64,000 bases of DNA from Blastomussa wellsi (GCA_947652115.1 OX393563.1:30868753-30932752), one strand, 5' to 3'. Shown: positions 47,201 to 62,100, numbered from the stretch's first letter. The notes: generated by a model from the sequence alone, not told the origin. Translations and numbers: made by a program.

Positions 47201-50200
47201 CGAACATAATGCCTATTGTGTGATAGCGTGCTATAATGGAGACCTACCGCGCGCAAAAAGTGTTACATTTCCTTGTTTTCCAAATTCACGACAAGTTCTA
47301 AAGACAAACGATATTCCCACTCATAGCCCTGCTTATCTGAATAAACAATACGGTATTATAATAGCTTTGATAGGATAGAAATGTCATGATTACTTACTCT
47401 AGTCTGGAACTAACAAACCCACCGGGGTTTGAGACCAGACAAGCATTCAGAAATGACAAGACAGTGAGTGATCCAAGGAATCCAGGACATGTCAGTTATT
47501 CCAAATCTTGTAGGAGTAACCCATACCATGACTGATTATCTTGAAGTTTCGAGAGCTGAAAGTATCTGCCTTGTCATAAAAATATTTCTAAAGCTAGCTT
47601 TCTAGCTATTTTCCAACTTTTGTCGCACTAGAGGATGCCTTCGTTTTTGCCACAGGCAGTTAAAGTCATATTATGGCGAATTAAAGACCCTACCCTGTCT
47701 GGCACTGTTGGAACATAAAAAAAAAGCAAAAAATGATGTGACAATAAACTCAACAATAATATTCTCAGGGCTACACATGCAATACATATGTTTGCTATTC
47801 TGAGATTAATCATCAAATTGTATCTTTCTGTGGTAATAAATGGCTAGGTAACCCCTCACGTGTAACCTATATTGACACATTTATCCAACAGTGAAATGCA
47901 AAATGTAGATCCCATTATTCCAAGTCGACTCTTTTCTTCATCCAGAAGAGATTAAACCAAAATTGTACCTGAGTTACCTGTCGAGAACCAATTGTTTTAT
48001 TGCACTATAAATCCACGCTGACCTGCTATCCTTTAGCATTTCCAAAATCGACTTAGAAATTATCTTGAAGCATCCCTGCGTCAGCTTATCGTGTTTGAAT
48101 TTCACGACCTTTAAGTGCAATTTTGCGTGCATAAGACAGTCTGAGACACCGAAGCTAGTAAAGAGATATCTGGCATGTTCTCGTCAGTAGAGCTCTTATG
48201 GTATTGCCCCAATATATATCTTTTTCCGCACCGGCTAGCTGAAGCTTGGTCCTTTTTCACTGTTAAAAACTAATTGCCGACAATATATATTGAAATTATT
48301 TAAGATATATTTAGCTAAGAAACATTAAAGTTCTTTACAATTTAATAAGAAAAAGTTAGCGAATAAAATAAAATATAATATGTGAGCTTTGTACGAAATT
48401 TAAAAGGTATAAAATATCTAAAATTTCGAGCTTAAAGCGCCCCAGTAGTATAAGTTAGAGTAGAGCCAATTAGCAGTTAAAATCTTTGCACAAGAGAACT
48501 TCGTCTCTTGAGAACTGGACACACGAAACTATCAGGACATTGTTAAGACACTGTACATTCTTCATAACTGGGAAAACCTCGGCACTTGACCCTCTTGATG
48601 TTGGTCACTAATTAATCTGCACCGCATTCCTTGAAAAAGAAATTAGACAGCAGCAAGAAAATGTCTAACATCAACTCATAGAGCAGTAAAGACAAACATA
48701 CTCAAGAATTCAAAAGGTCAAAATTGACAAATTTTTATTGAAAATTTAACCAACTGAGTCCCATATATATCGTCCATCTAAATGGCCAGAAATGCTTAAG
48801 GTAATATCCATAGACTTAAAATGTAAGGATCAAAAATACTTAATTAAGTATAACAGTTGACTTTTGTGTATAAGGGTAAACGGCCATGTAATAATATGTA
48901 ATTAGTTAATAATTATGTATCTAAAATTAGCACAGGTTCTGTTGTGTAATTATACGTAGATAATGTTGCGAAATATGTAATGACAATTAAGTTGTGCTGA
49001 ATCTGGAAGAGTGCAGTGCACATTTTGATGGCAACAGTTAAACTAGATTTCAAATGCAAACAACGAGAAACCATCGCCTCGAGTTTCAAATCAGACAGCC
49101 TTGTGTAGTGTTATCAGACATATCACTACGCACATGATTAATTGTAATTTGTTTTTTCAGGTATTTATTTGTTGGACAAATAGGTTTTCAAGCAATATAT
49201 ATATACAATATTTCATGTCCGATACTAGTTGAATGACCTTTCGCCTTAAAAATGTGGTAGTTACCATCCGGATTTCGTCTGATGCCATTTCAAAGAGTTG
49301 CGTTTATGATGTTACGAGATGATTTCTTTTGAGTCATGTTTTGTTACTTTCCGTATCAGCACTTGGAAACAATTATTTAAAGTTAATTACATCAACTTTA
49401 TTTATATTTGCTGAAACAAGGATCGTGATATCGATTTCAGAGCAGCTTACTGTATTTTCGGTCATTGTTGCGCGTTTACCTGATGTAGATATAACTTATA
49501 TGGCATTTTCTTTTCCTTATTCTTTTTTAATAAACATTGTTACGCAACATGAAATGGAAGATGGCTTGAATAAAGTGTTATGGCTTTATCAGTTTCTTCG
49601 CAAATTTAATATGAATAATATGAATTAATATGAATTTTACACATAAAATTGTTTGATAATGTCATGCGATTCAATAATGAGTTATTCAATATAATGTCAT
49701 GCGATTCAATAATAAGTTTCTTCGGCCTGGAATAAAGGGAATTGTTTTTAGTCGCTTTTAGTGGAATGTATTTTGAATTATGTATACGACAATGATAGTC
49801 TAGTCAGTCTATTTTAATAGTAGTGGAAATATATCTCCATCGGTTTCGTGACGATCGATTCCTAACAACACGTTTGTCTTCTGTGATATATATCGATCCA
49901 CATTCTCGGTGGATTACTACAAAAACCAACGTTCGAGTGCAATCCTTTAACTTCGAGTGACTAGAATGGGGAAATGTGATATACAGTATGCTGCGCTTAT
50001 CATGATCTAATACATTCTTTTGCCAGAATGTCTAAATCTGAGATTACCATATGCTGACCTTTGGCGTGTTGTGTCAACGAGAAAAGAAAACACCATTGGT
50101 GCAAGAATGCTAGTGGCAAGTATTCAATTCGAACAGGAACAAGCTATTAAGATAAAGATCTGACTTCTGGGTGCTCTTTATGCGGTGGCAATTTCCTAAC

Positions 50201-51339
50201 ATGATCACGAATTTCGTCTAAAAGGTCTTCTTGGTGCTCAATAATCTTTCTTGTCATTGACATTTCAATCAATTCGTAACCTTGTTGTGACCAACAAGTT
50301 GTTCATGCACTCATTCTCTTCCACGCGCTTACACGTTCGACACATTCCCGACAATTAATGTGAATCTATTGCGACAAGCGAGGACATACATGTTCACATC
50401 ATTTGGTTCAGTCTTATCTCTTGTAAAAATGAGATAAAACGCCAACTTGGCCAGGCATTGGTTTGAATCACGATCACGACCGAGTAGTTCGCTCATCGAA
50501 ATGGTGTACAACTTGTGCCTGGAATGTTAGAGTTTTTATTGGAATAACCAGCGGGTAAAAGTAATTTGGACCGGCTTAAATGTGAAAGACCGTGACAAGA
50601 TATCTTTTGACGGTAAGTCATCGAATTTCAACGATCGAATAGAGAAATTCATGATCACGAGCGTGCTCGAAGATCTTCCTGCAGGGGCCTCAATTCAGAT
50701 TTGCCTCGCGATGAGTTTGGCCTTTCAGTCCTCAAACCGCGTCCGTTCTTATGCACAAAGATTCGATTTTATCAAAATTGGATCGTTTAGTTTGGGCTCT
50801 GTAAACTGTGTTTATGAAAAGTCTTCGTTTATACTAACGATAATTACACGGCTACTAAGAGATGGTCAGTTTGCATATATATATTATTTAGTACATTTAT
50901 CGTATTGCTTTAGAACGAAAGTTAGATTTTCCAGTTTGATGGCCAAATAAGGACTTAATTCACAATTTTAAAAGGAGTATGAACTCGTTTTTTGGTTGCC
51001 GGTAATATAGTTTAGACAACCTTGAATCGTTTGTTTATTTTCAAAATACTTATGACCTTTTTGATTGCCGCCAATGTGGGGCCGAAACGTAACCAAAGAA
51101 ATTCTCATCAAGATTAATAACTTCACGGTCTTGGTGACGACTAATGTTTTGAAAACAACAACCTCTGTCTACGTCCAAATTGCTAACACCATCAAGTGAT
51201 TGGTTCAGAAACTCAGACACGGTATGGCGAACAAAATGTAGGTCTGGACTGTAAGAACAAGTGATTTTTGTAGACCTGCTTATCTTTGAGTATTAGGACT
51301 GTTTTCAATAAAGCAATAAAATGAGAACTCTAAGTTAAC
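44259..51339. other. Gene-poor region
   Basis: No recognisable gene. A small direct duplication (about 25 bp, ATGTCATGCGATTCAATAAT) occurs near 49660-49715. The 50582-50950 open frame of 122 codons has no recognisable domain and is not called. Confidence 0.4.
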
Positions 51340-51860
51340 ATAACATAACATTTTATTCAGGAGGCATAACACAAATACAAAAACATCCTGAATAGGGAAA
51401 TCGTGAGGTTAACCCTTTACAAAAACAATTTCCCTAACTAAAAACTTGCAAAAATATTTTAAAATTTCTAGAATTAGATAAAATTCAATGGCTACTGATT
51501 CAATAAATATTCAAGTAAATTTTAAGTCTATTCTTAAAAACAGATAATGATTCGACATGTACAACATGTCCTGGCAAGTCATTCCATTTGCTTACAATGC
51601 GAGTAAAGAAAGAATATTTGTAGCAATTACAAACCGCTCTTCTCAAGTAAAGTTTATAGTCGTGGTTAGCTCTTGTACGAGTACTTTTGGCAAACTCAAA
51701 GAAATCTGGGAATGAGAGGTGATCAATGCCAAAAACTATCTTATAACATTGAACTTCGCTTCTCTAGTGTTTGCCATTTCAGTAAGCTACAACGATGTTC
51801 ATAACTCATTTCGCCTCGTTTCTGCCTTAAAGCAAGTCGCGAAGCTCTTCTTTGAACAAA
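51340..51860 (-). mobile_element. Degraded LINE 3' end
   Basis: The minus-strand translation around 51540-51690 gives YKYSFFTRIVSKWNDLPG and VESLSVFKNRLKIYL, the usual C-terminus of CR1/L2-like reverse transcriptases. Upstream sequence (GIDHLSFPDFFEFAKS) continues with a frameshift. The 3' UTR runs toward 51340. Different family member from the 38-kb LINE; non-functional. Confidence 0.72.
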
Positions 51861-54800
51861 GAAGTTCCTTCTAATTATGAATTCAAGCTCACCAGCATGT
51901 GGCAGCGCGGGAAAAACTGCGTCGTATAGCAGTGGTCGGCGCGTCTATTATGAACTGACTGTACTCAGTTAAAAAATAGTTTGGCCATTTGAACGAAATT
52001 AGTGGCCTCGTCAGTAGCTCTAGTCAGGGTTTAGTGATCGATGTTTATATAATTGGATCGGTAAGTTGCGGCTCCAATCAGCATGTAAGTTACATTTGAA
52101 CAAGGTGTTTATAGGTCTATTTGGCTTAAATTGCCTCGCATTACTAAAGTATCCCCCTTAAAAAACCAATAGATCTCCCGACAATTTCATATTGTTTAAA
52201 GGCTAAAAAATGGCGGTTCTACAGTACACTGACTTTCTTTCTGCATTTATAAAAACAAGAATGTTGTGACATTGTTTTCATGTAGTTATTTTAGATGAGC
52301 CAGATAACCTTTAATCTAATGTCACCCGCGATTCGTTATTCGTTCTAGATTCATCCGTCTGCCACCTGAACTCCGTCTGAAAAGGTTTATTGTGCGCGCG
52401 ACACAGAGGTGAACTTGTAACTCGTTCCTTTGATGCTGTTTGGAATTGTGAAGCGTTTCCCATCTACCAAGTGTAGCCATTTCCAATCGCGAGTGAGTCA
52501 GGTTTAACTTTGTTTGATTTGTTGCCGGTCTTTAGCTGGCACGAACGTTACCAAAACTTATATAGTTACTTCTGCTTACTGTAATCGGTGTTTTCATTAG
52601 TTCTGGGTGTATTCGTCACTATTATCGTGAGCCTTGTTTTATAAACCTCGGTAAAATTCACGTTATAGCTAGGGTAAGAAAACCTGGACGAAAGAGACAT
52701 GAAGTCCACAAAGCTCAATTGGCCTTCGATTATTCCGCTCCAATTTGTCAGGTTGTTAAAAGTTAAAATTTTCTGATCCTTGTGGCAATGATTACAGTAA
52801 ATTATTAGACGATGATGGAGCGTTTGTGATGATGCGTTCGTGGCCTCAAAAGGATTAACTCTGCTTGCAATTTTGAAATGTTCGTAACATAGAATAGCTG
52901 TTGTGAATCGATCATTCTCTACAATCAACGCATTCCTTGCTAAAATAGCAGGCTACAACGTCCGATGTCTTCCAAAGGACTATTCGTTTAATTCCATTCT
53001 TTAACAGGGTGTTCCAAATTCTTATCATTTCAAAAGCGCTATCTTTGGCTCTTTCATCTAAAATTCCTGTTCTGTTTCTCGCCTTTTCGGACAATACAAA
53101 GAGTTTTGGGCTGCCTCCCCGCTGTGTTTGTTTGGGTTTATATTTTGAGTCAAAACTGTACAATGTTCTCGGTCAGTTATATCCACAACTAGTATGACTT
53201 CTACTCGTGATTCGCGACTTAATTACCTCAAATTGAAGAATTGTCTAATTTAACGGTCAAGTCTGTTATTAAATTAAAAGGTACTGTCGTTTTCGGCCAA
53301 AAATCCCGGCCATATATCACATGCCTTTTTCGAGGTCTTTGGCTATCTACCTCCATTGGCCCTTACACATGAATAATCTTGTTCGATCAAAAGCCCGCCA
53401 TGTTACGCAACTTGTTATATCAACTTATATATATATAATGTATAGCTAGATTTTTCTTTGTATGCTAAGACTCAGCTCCGCCTACAATGTTTTCTCTGTC
53501 TGACGAAAACTCTTATTTCATAAATTTTCGCGACACTTTAATTTTGCGATTTTACCAACGTTACATATTTCCTACACATCTTGCATTACCGATTACGATA
53601 GAAAACTTCTTTACTCAGGAAAATCAATACTGACAAAAACGAAACGAGGCTAAAAATGCCAAAATTTGAGATTAAGTCTGAGATTTGAGTAAGAACTAAT
53701 TTTATAATAATGCAAATAATTGCAGACACTTACTTTTCCCGTCATATATGTTCGCGACACCTATTTTTTGCGACACTTAGTAATGAATTTCGCGAAATTT
53801 TCAAATTCGCCTCACCTAAAAAATTGCCTCACGTAAACAAGTTAGGGACAAGCGCAGCTTTAAATGTATCTTCACTTTCCCTCGTGATCTGGGTGTTCAT
53901 TCTCGGCTTTTCAAAAGCCGATGTATACGCATAGAGGTACCATTTTTAAACCTAAATTTGACATGACTCGTCTGACCGATAACAATGAACATGTCCAACA
54001 TGGTGATGACTGATCAGGCCATCAGGAACAAGAGAATTGGCAGACACTCCTCAGTTTTATTGGAAATCCGCGAATCTGATTGGTTCTACTCTAGTTTTCT
54101 ATTCGCTAACATTAATAGAGCACAATCGTGCGCTCGTTTCTCCAAAAGGGGAAATTGCGTAACACGAAACTGAAGGTTTTAGACTGCAATCCTGTGGAGT
54201 TTATACTAAAAAGAATCACACTACTTGTCCTCGTTTCCTATAAGCGTTAGACGTGAACTCGGCTTCGCTTCATTCACTATTCGTCCATGGAAAACTCGTG
54301 CTCCTAGTCTATTTAAAAAACCTAGCAAAATAGGAAAAAGGGAAGGATGTGGGACAGACGCTGAGAAGCTTTTCCTTCTAACGAAAATAATATTACCATT
54401 GAACTTACTTTTTCCGGGAAAGGAAAAAGTGGAAGTATCAGGAGAGGTAGCCGTGAAACAGCCAAAAAAAAATGAAGTGTTTAATTTAGAGATTTTTCCT
54501 TTCGGGACGATGAAATAATCTTTGATCCACGCTCTTGTTATAATTTGCTAATTTGAAAAACAGTGCCTCGTTATTCGAAGACTTGTAAGGGAGTGTTAAT
54601 ATTTCCTGCAGATGAATTTACTAATTTTCTTTTCAGAATGTTCTTCTTTATTGCTTCTTCCAAAATTAATTAAAAGTCTGATACAATTTGAAAACATGCA
54701 AACAAATTTCAATCAGACAAATGCATTGACCGCTTTTCACTACTGTATAGGGCTTGTGTAAAGTGGAACTTTTGTTCTGTTATTACTATTATTAATCTCA

Positions 54801-56075
54801 TATCTGGCCATTTTGCCCCCAGGGAAAATATATTTTTTGTCTCCTGAACGAAATCAAATTCATTGTTTAACAAAAGAAGCTAATTAAGAAGCAAAAATTC
54901 CAGCATGTTGTTATCAAAAGTGCAGTGCCAATGCATTGTACGCGAATTTTTATATCGAATATTTAATTCGAGGTGACAAATTCTGCATCGCACCTGACAA
55001 ACGAGCAAATAAGAAACGGCTGGCAGCAGCAGTACAGAGCAGAAAGGTAGGGAGATACGGAATTTAACTGACTCAGGTTTGTAATAGCGTGATTGTTATC
55101 TTTGCACGCAGCGAAAGGCATCATCAAACCATGAAATAAGCGGGAAATAGCCTAGTTATTCGGTTCGTAACCTTTCTGGGTCGTGCGCTAGCTTCGATCA
55201 ACTCCACCTGCTCGGAGAATTGCATAGTTCAATCCAGCTGATTTTTCATTCTTGTCAGAGTTTCGCAGTATATCAGTGCTAACGATTAAAATCAAAACGT
55301 TCTATGAATGATTTCTTCAGCCAAGCAGACCACGCTTTGATTTGATCATGAGCACCCGTTCTATGCCTGTTACGCTGGTTTCAAATGCTAACAATCTCAA
55401 TTGTATCTCAATCAGTAATTTGCAAATTAGAATTGAATTTAGTACTGCATTGCGACGCTGCAGACAGACTCGATACGGTATCGTCTTTATTGCAGATTTA
55501 ATGGAATGCGTTTAATATTTACTCCCCAAGGATGCTGATGCTATTTTCTATCATCCCTGAAAATTTAAAGTAGAACGTTTTGAAGGGAGAATAGACGGTT
55601 GTCTTAAAAGGCCTAAACATCAACATTAGACCAGATCAGTTTTGTGTTGCTTCACGAAGATTCCGTCAGACGTCATTGTATGAAAACCATGCGTCCAATA
55701 ATTTTTAGCAGACAAAATGAATCGAATACAGGCGGTATGAAAGTACATGAAAAGGTTGATGACTACCACTCCTATTAACGCATTACACTTGAAACAATTA
55801 CTCCGTTAGCACCAGTAGATAACGCCAGTCGCTGTAAGTGCCTACCTCCACAATGGATATTTCACGCGCTAGGGCAACGAAACCATTGCTGGTTACTTCA
55901 TTAGAGAATGAACGAGATTGGTAGGATAAACGCTGTGAGTCGGGGCTTCAAGTTACGAGATAGATCAGGGGACGTGGCTATTGGGCGATACTATTTTTCA
56001 ACAACTCTGTTTGTTAGGCCGGTTTGTCTTTCATTTGTAACAAGCAACTTTCATGTTTCTTATTTTGCAGAGAAA
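51861..56075. other. Region upstream of the thrombospondin gene
   Basis: No exon recognised. The tattttgcag acceptor at 56061-56070 implies at least one 5' untranslated exon somewhere in this interval. Frames of 120 and 83 codons on the minus strand (52566-53163) show no domain. Confidence 0.4.
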
Positions 56076-56142
56076 ATGACGAAGCAAACGTTGCTGTCGA
56101 TTGTTCTTGTCGCGCTGTTTAGTAAAATGACAACTCCCTTAG
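56076..56142 (+). CDS. Thrombospondin exon 1: signal peptide
   Basis: [15 protein letters not shown] is a short basic start followed by a hydrophobic core. The acceptor tattttgcag lies 5 bp upstream of the ATG; the donor is TTAG|gtagga, phase 1. Confidence 0.85.
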
Positions 56143-59100
56143 GTAGGACTGCACTCGTACTTTTTGGTCAACTGTGTTTGGAGAAGACAAATTTCTTCTC
56201 CGAAAGTTGGGGGAAGGTGTTAGGGAGAGGTAGTGAGGTGCGACTAAGCCTTAACAAGAAAAACAGGAGCTAACGGCCGAATTTCAAAACGTCATTGATA
56301 AACTGTTACGTTTGCAGTAATACTAGGTTCGACTCTTGTATGAGAGCCTTTCCTACAGAATAAGGAACAGTATGGCTTTCAAGTACTACCAGATTTCTTA
56401 GACAATCATTAACGCATCGTGGCAATTAATGCGAAGAATGTCCCTTTGAAGGTTGGGGAGAAAAAAGTACTGACGTTGCCTTTGTTGCAAAGTAAAGTTT
56501 ATTAATGATCATCGTAGCCTTATGTTACGCTGTTAGACCTGGTGTCTAGTAAAAATATGCCTGAGGATGGAGACCCGGTAAAAAAGGCCGACGGGTAACT
56601 AACTTGCAATGGTTTGGAATCCTAGCGAGGGGAAGTTGTCCCTAGTTTCTGCTTTTGGTAACACATTTCTACTTTCTCTCCTTTCTAGAAATAGACTTGC
56701 TGTCTCCAATTACGGAATCTCCTTTGGACTTTCATGTCAGACGTATCTTGACCCCGAGGAGGTCGAAAGCTTTTCTCTTTGGCCGGGCAATTAAACTCAT
56801 TCGAGCTGGTGAAGGACTTCTCCAAAAAGTAATATTCAATATTGAATCAAACGAGGAATTTGTGATCAAAACGAGCATCCGTATAATGTCACCGAATGCT
56901 GGAACTCTGTTTTCCATTGCGCACACTCAAAGAAAGTTGTTCCTATTAGATATATCGACCAAGGGATCGGGCGACAAAGCAAGACTTATTTTGAAGTACA
57001 GGTCAACAAATGACACTGTTGAACACGTTGTGTTCAAAGATGTTGGGCCGCTGGGCGACCGCAAGACGTTCCACTCGGTGATTATACGCATTACAGATGT
57101 GTTCGATAAAGGGAAAAAGATTTCTGCTTTCACCTTGTACGTGGATTGTAAGTTTTTTGGTCGAGTAGACTCTTTGTCGCCCATTTCGGCGATCTTCTCC
57201 TACAGAGGCACCTTGCTGTCATTATTGGATTTCAGAATAGGACAGAGAGCTTATGGAAAGAGAGTAAACACTCCTTGGATGGTAATTGTTTCTTATTGAC
57301 AAACTAGACGTATTATAAGCCCGAGTTTTGTACGAGCGAACAGTCAACCAGGCTTCGGCTGGTTGACTGTTCGCTCATAGATAAAATTATGACTAGTAGA
57401 ATCTACATCATCTCATTCACTACTTTGTCAAAAGCGATGAAGTCGGTTAGAAAACAGACGCGCAAGCGAGTCTCGTTAGTCGAGTCTTGATTCACGGAGA
57501 GGTGGGGGACGGTGATGCTCTTCTTCTCGCTTAGGGGTGTATTTTTTTGGAGTTTCACTTGACGTGTCCAGGACAGATCCTCAACTACCAAGGTCTCGTT
57601 GACCCACGTGCAGGTTGGCCCCTTTTTGAGCATTAAATCAAATGTAACGATGAACATCGTCGTCCCACTAATATTGGATCTGCCCTGTCGGCCGGATCTC
57701 GGTCACAGAAATCTTACTCCGTTCTGAAGGGGACATCTACTCATAAACTTATCATCTGGTTTAAAAGGGGTTAGCGAAGTGGCCCTTACATCGTTCCTGA
57801 GTGACCAATTTACTGACTTAAGTGTTTTTGATCTATTTTTCCAGGGGGCGATTGAGAATTTATCACTTGTCTTCAAACGACCCATTGACTTCATTCTTGG
57901 ACAAGAACATTGTCCAGGACAACCAGGAAATATAGGTGATTAAAAATAACTTTTATTTTTAAATATGGCTAACATGAGTAATTATTTCAATTTGTTTCGT
58001 GTAATCTCGGTGGCTTATCCACCGTCTCAATTTAGCCGGGTTTAATTTGACGACTTTCTAGATCATTACCGTTTCTTTGTTGTCTTCCTCTTAGTAAAAC
58101 CACCAAACCCTCCTCAACCTTCGGCCATCGATTCAGGCGTACTTACACACGAAGACGTTTCAAACTTGCTTGGCCTCATACGGGATATTCGATACGACCT
58201 GTCTATGCAGGTAATGTGTTCACGTGATATTTTAATACGTTTATTATCATCTCCTTTTCCACCAAAAAGAAAACAACAATAACAAGAAGCAATTGACACA
58301 CGAAGACGTTACTATCTTGCTTGGTCTCATACGGGATATTCGTTACGACTTGTCCATGCAGGTAATATTCGTGTTGCTTACACCATAATCCGGAGCTACG
58401 TCACGATATTTTGAGTCCTTTCTACAACGATCCAAATGAGCATAAAAATGTAGCAAAGTTCAAAATAATCGTTCAATAAAAGGACCAAAAACGCCAAAGA
58501 GAAGATATCAAACCAAAAGGTGCTTATTAAGGATGCCGAAGATTGAGATGGATTAAAAATGACGAGTTTGAAAAACTGAGGTTATGCACTTGACGTAGCT
58601 ATTTTAAGGAGTTTAATATTAACTCCTACTCTGTTTTAAAGAGAACAACAACAATAACAGCAATAACAAGAAGGGAATAACAAAATGCCCTGACAAGTTA
58701 ACGATAGGCAAACATACAGGTGTGGCCGGAGAAAGCGCCGGGTTATGAGAGCGGTACAGAGAAACTGCTTTCTCTTTGTAAGAGTAGATATCTTAAAACA
58801 TGGACTTATTATGACCTCTTTATTTGTTTAAGGTGGCTGAAATCAAGTACCTGCGGAGGCTTGTGGAAAATTGCCAGATGTGTCGAGGTACGATTTATAG
58901 GAGTGTCCATAACGGAAAGCAGTATTAACTGATATTTGTTTTGTTAACAAGAGAAAATTCAAACTTCTGTGTAATTCCTGCTTGTCTTTCCGGTGTAGGG
59001 ATTGTTTCTTATTTCCGTTTAGTCACAATATCCATGTTTGGGCGTGAACGGTTTTCGTTGGGCAGATTTCAGGTTATTTTTAATTTCCCCATTGGGTTTG

Positions 59101-62100
59101 GACTTAAAAGATGTAGATCTTAATCGCGTGATCACTAGATCAATGTGTTGGCATTGCCTTGTTTCACTTTCTTAACCTTTCTCCAACTCTTTGTTTGTTA
59201 AAGTTCAAGACTTTTGTCGCTTCAAGCCGTGCTTTCCTGGAGTGCCCTGTTTCAATGACCCGGCAACGGAGCAGGGATTCGAGTGCGGAGAATGCCCTCT
59301 TGGAATGCTGGGAGACGGAATTAACTGTACCGATGTCGATGAGGTAAATGAAAAAAAGAACGACGTGTTGATTAAATGAACGACAATAAAGTTATGCCGG
59401 TGACGGTCTAGGTAGGGACAAAGCCAGGCATTGCCAAACATGATAAGTTGTAAAGAATGAACTAACAACAAGGCCTGTCCGTTCACTTCACGCTTTGAAC
59501 GTGAGCGTTCTTTGTTGTCTCATTAGAGCACGCTAAGAGTATCCCTGAAAAAGCTGTGATTGCATTTGTTTCTCTTTCATTCAAGTGCAATGAGACTAAC
59601 CCTTGTGCCAGAGATGTTGGTGTTCTTTGCCATAACCGAAGTCCCGGATATTGGTGTCCACCTTGCCCGGACGGCTACGCCGGCAAGGAGATTCATGGTA
59701 TTGGGTTATACTTTGCGAAAAACAACAAACAGGTAAACGAAATTTGAGTATTTGATCAAGAGAGTTTTTCAAAAGAAACATGGCATTTGCATGGCATCTG
59801 ATTTTGCGCTGATGCAACTTTTGAAGTTTCAATGAATGTTTCTCTTTGCAGGTTTGCACAGATGTTGACGAATGTGCAGAGGATCCTCCAAAATGTGCTG
59901 CAGAATCTAAATGCATTAACAAGCCGGTGCGTGTTTTAGAAGAAAATTCCTCTTTCAAAAACTCCTCTGTCTGTCTGCCTTTCTTTTTGTCTGTGTGCCT
60001 GCCGGCCTGCCTGCCTGTCTTTCTGTCTGTGTCTATCTGCCTGTCTGTCTTACTGTCTCTGTCTGCCATCCTGTCTGTCTGCCTGTCTTTCTGTCTGTGT
60101 CTGTCTGCCAGGATGTCTGCCTGTGTTTCCTAGCTTCTCTTCTGTCTTTCTGTCTGCCAGCCTGTCTGGCTGGCTGTCTCTTGTATATTGATGGAATTCC
60201 GAGTTTAAATAAAATTTCACTCACTTGCTCTGTCTGCCTCTGCCAGTCAGCCTGTCTGTTCTTCTGTCTCTTTGTCTACCTGTCCGTCCGTCTGCCTACC
60301 TGCCTGTCAGCCCGTAAATCAGTCATTCGATCCATCCGACGGTCAGAAATTCAATTCAGTCAGTAATATCAGTCAGTCATTCTTTTTCTCCAAAGTTTCG
60401 AACTACATTTCAACTCTTTCTTGATTAAAAACAGTATAAGCTCTTAGTAACCTAGTAAGCCGCAACCTGCTAACCTACCTGTCTGATCTGACCTACAGGG
60501 AGGATTCATTTGCACAAATTGTCCTTCGGGATTCACAGGAGATCCTTACCACACATGTTACCATTTGAGTTACTGCGATCCAACCGACTCTAGAAGCAAT
60601 CCGTGCAGTCAGCATGCTAAGTGCATTCGACTTCAGAGTGGGCGAGATTACAAGTGCGAGGTGATTTTGTAAACTCTTTTGTACTTTTCCTTTTTTTGTT
60701 TGAAGTTAGCCCTGCGACGGACTAGAATCCCGTCCATGTTTGAAGGGAGAGGGAAGTAAAAATATTTCTAGCCACTAAATGCTGCAGATAAGCTCCTGCA
60801 GTATGGACCACTTGGCTCAAGACTTTACCCCTCTTTGTTTGAAGTACTTTTGTCGTTGATGATGTAAATACTGCGCTAAACGTATTTTCGTTGGCTTTGT
60901 ATCTCTTTCTGATTTTTCAGTGTCGCACTGGATATTCTGGAAATGGCCATCTTTGTGCCGACGACTTCGATTTAGATGGTTTTCCTGACATTGAGCTCAA
61001 CTGTACAGAAAAAGATTGCCGTAAGGTAAAGGCAAACAGAACACTGAACGTTTTTTTTTTCACCAAGTGAATAAGTGTAAGTGTATTGAACCCGATATTA
61101 CTCTATGATAGTGCTGTCACACTGACGGAATGTTATTTGTCAACGCCACAAGCAGGTATGATACTGTTACGACTTAGCATTCCGGAGAAAACGTATGTGA
61201 CACTACTAAGTGGGAGGTCATAGATTCAAACTATACTTGACTATACTTGGTGACTTCTCAAGGCATATCTAGAAGGCCTTGCATGCCAATCATGAGAGTC
61301 TTAGGTCTGTAAGGGCTCACACCTGGATGTCTACTTTTCAGGATAACTGTGTGCAAATAGCAAATCCAAGTCAAGAAGATCTTGATGATGACGGACTGGG
61401 AGACATATGCGATGACGACTTAGATGGTGACGACATAAAGAATGATATGGTAAGTCGCAGGATGAACGAACAGGAAAGCCCCTTGGTGATCCTTTGGGGA
61501 GATCTCCTGCTAGCAGCTAGATGTCACACACCGCAGAATCCTACTTTATGAACACGATGTTTAACGATTAAGGCTACTGTCGTTTGGGCCGACCCCTGCA
61601 ATACAAATACCTCTATAGCCCTCCTTTGGCGGTCAGCCGGATGAAAAGGGTGCCAATGTATATGGCACTGTCAGTGACTGATTGAGCACCCATAATACCT
61701 TTTCTTAGGACAACTGCCCTCGCCATTTCAACCCAGCCCAGTACAACAACGATGGTGATCCATTTGGCAATGAATGTGATAACTGTCCTTACGTCACGAA
61801 CAAGTTTCAGAGTGATAACGATAAAGATGGAATCGGTGACGAGTGCGACAAGGACGTCGATGGTGACGGTAAGATGTTCAAAGGAATAAGTCGTAGTTGT
61901 TATTAGCTGCTGATTTGTGAACCCAAATGCCCTAAACAAGAAATCTGAAGATTTGCATCGAAACAAGCATGGTGGAAGGAAATGTCCAAGAATCAAATTG
62001 TAGAATCGGAAAGCTAACTGCCTCGCTTCTGCTATTGCAGAGTAAATGACCGTGTAGAATTTCCTTCCCGAATAATGCTTAACATCTACAAACTATCAAA

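Noticed and set aside
50582..50950. Plus-strand frame of 122 codons
   Set aside because: No family features; flanking splice signals not convincing.
52566..53163. Two minus-strand frames of 120 and 83 codons
   Set aside because: No recognisable domain, no convincing splice sites, ordinary composition for chance ORFs.
59596..60366. Frames of up to 157 codons near 60 kb
   Set aside because: Low-complexity translation of the CTGT repeat and antisense of real thrombospondin exons.
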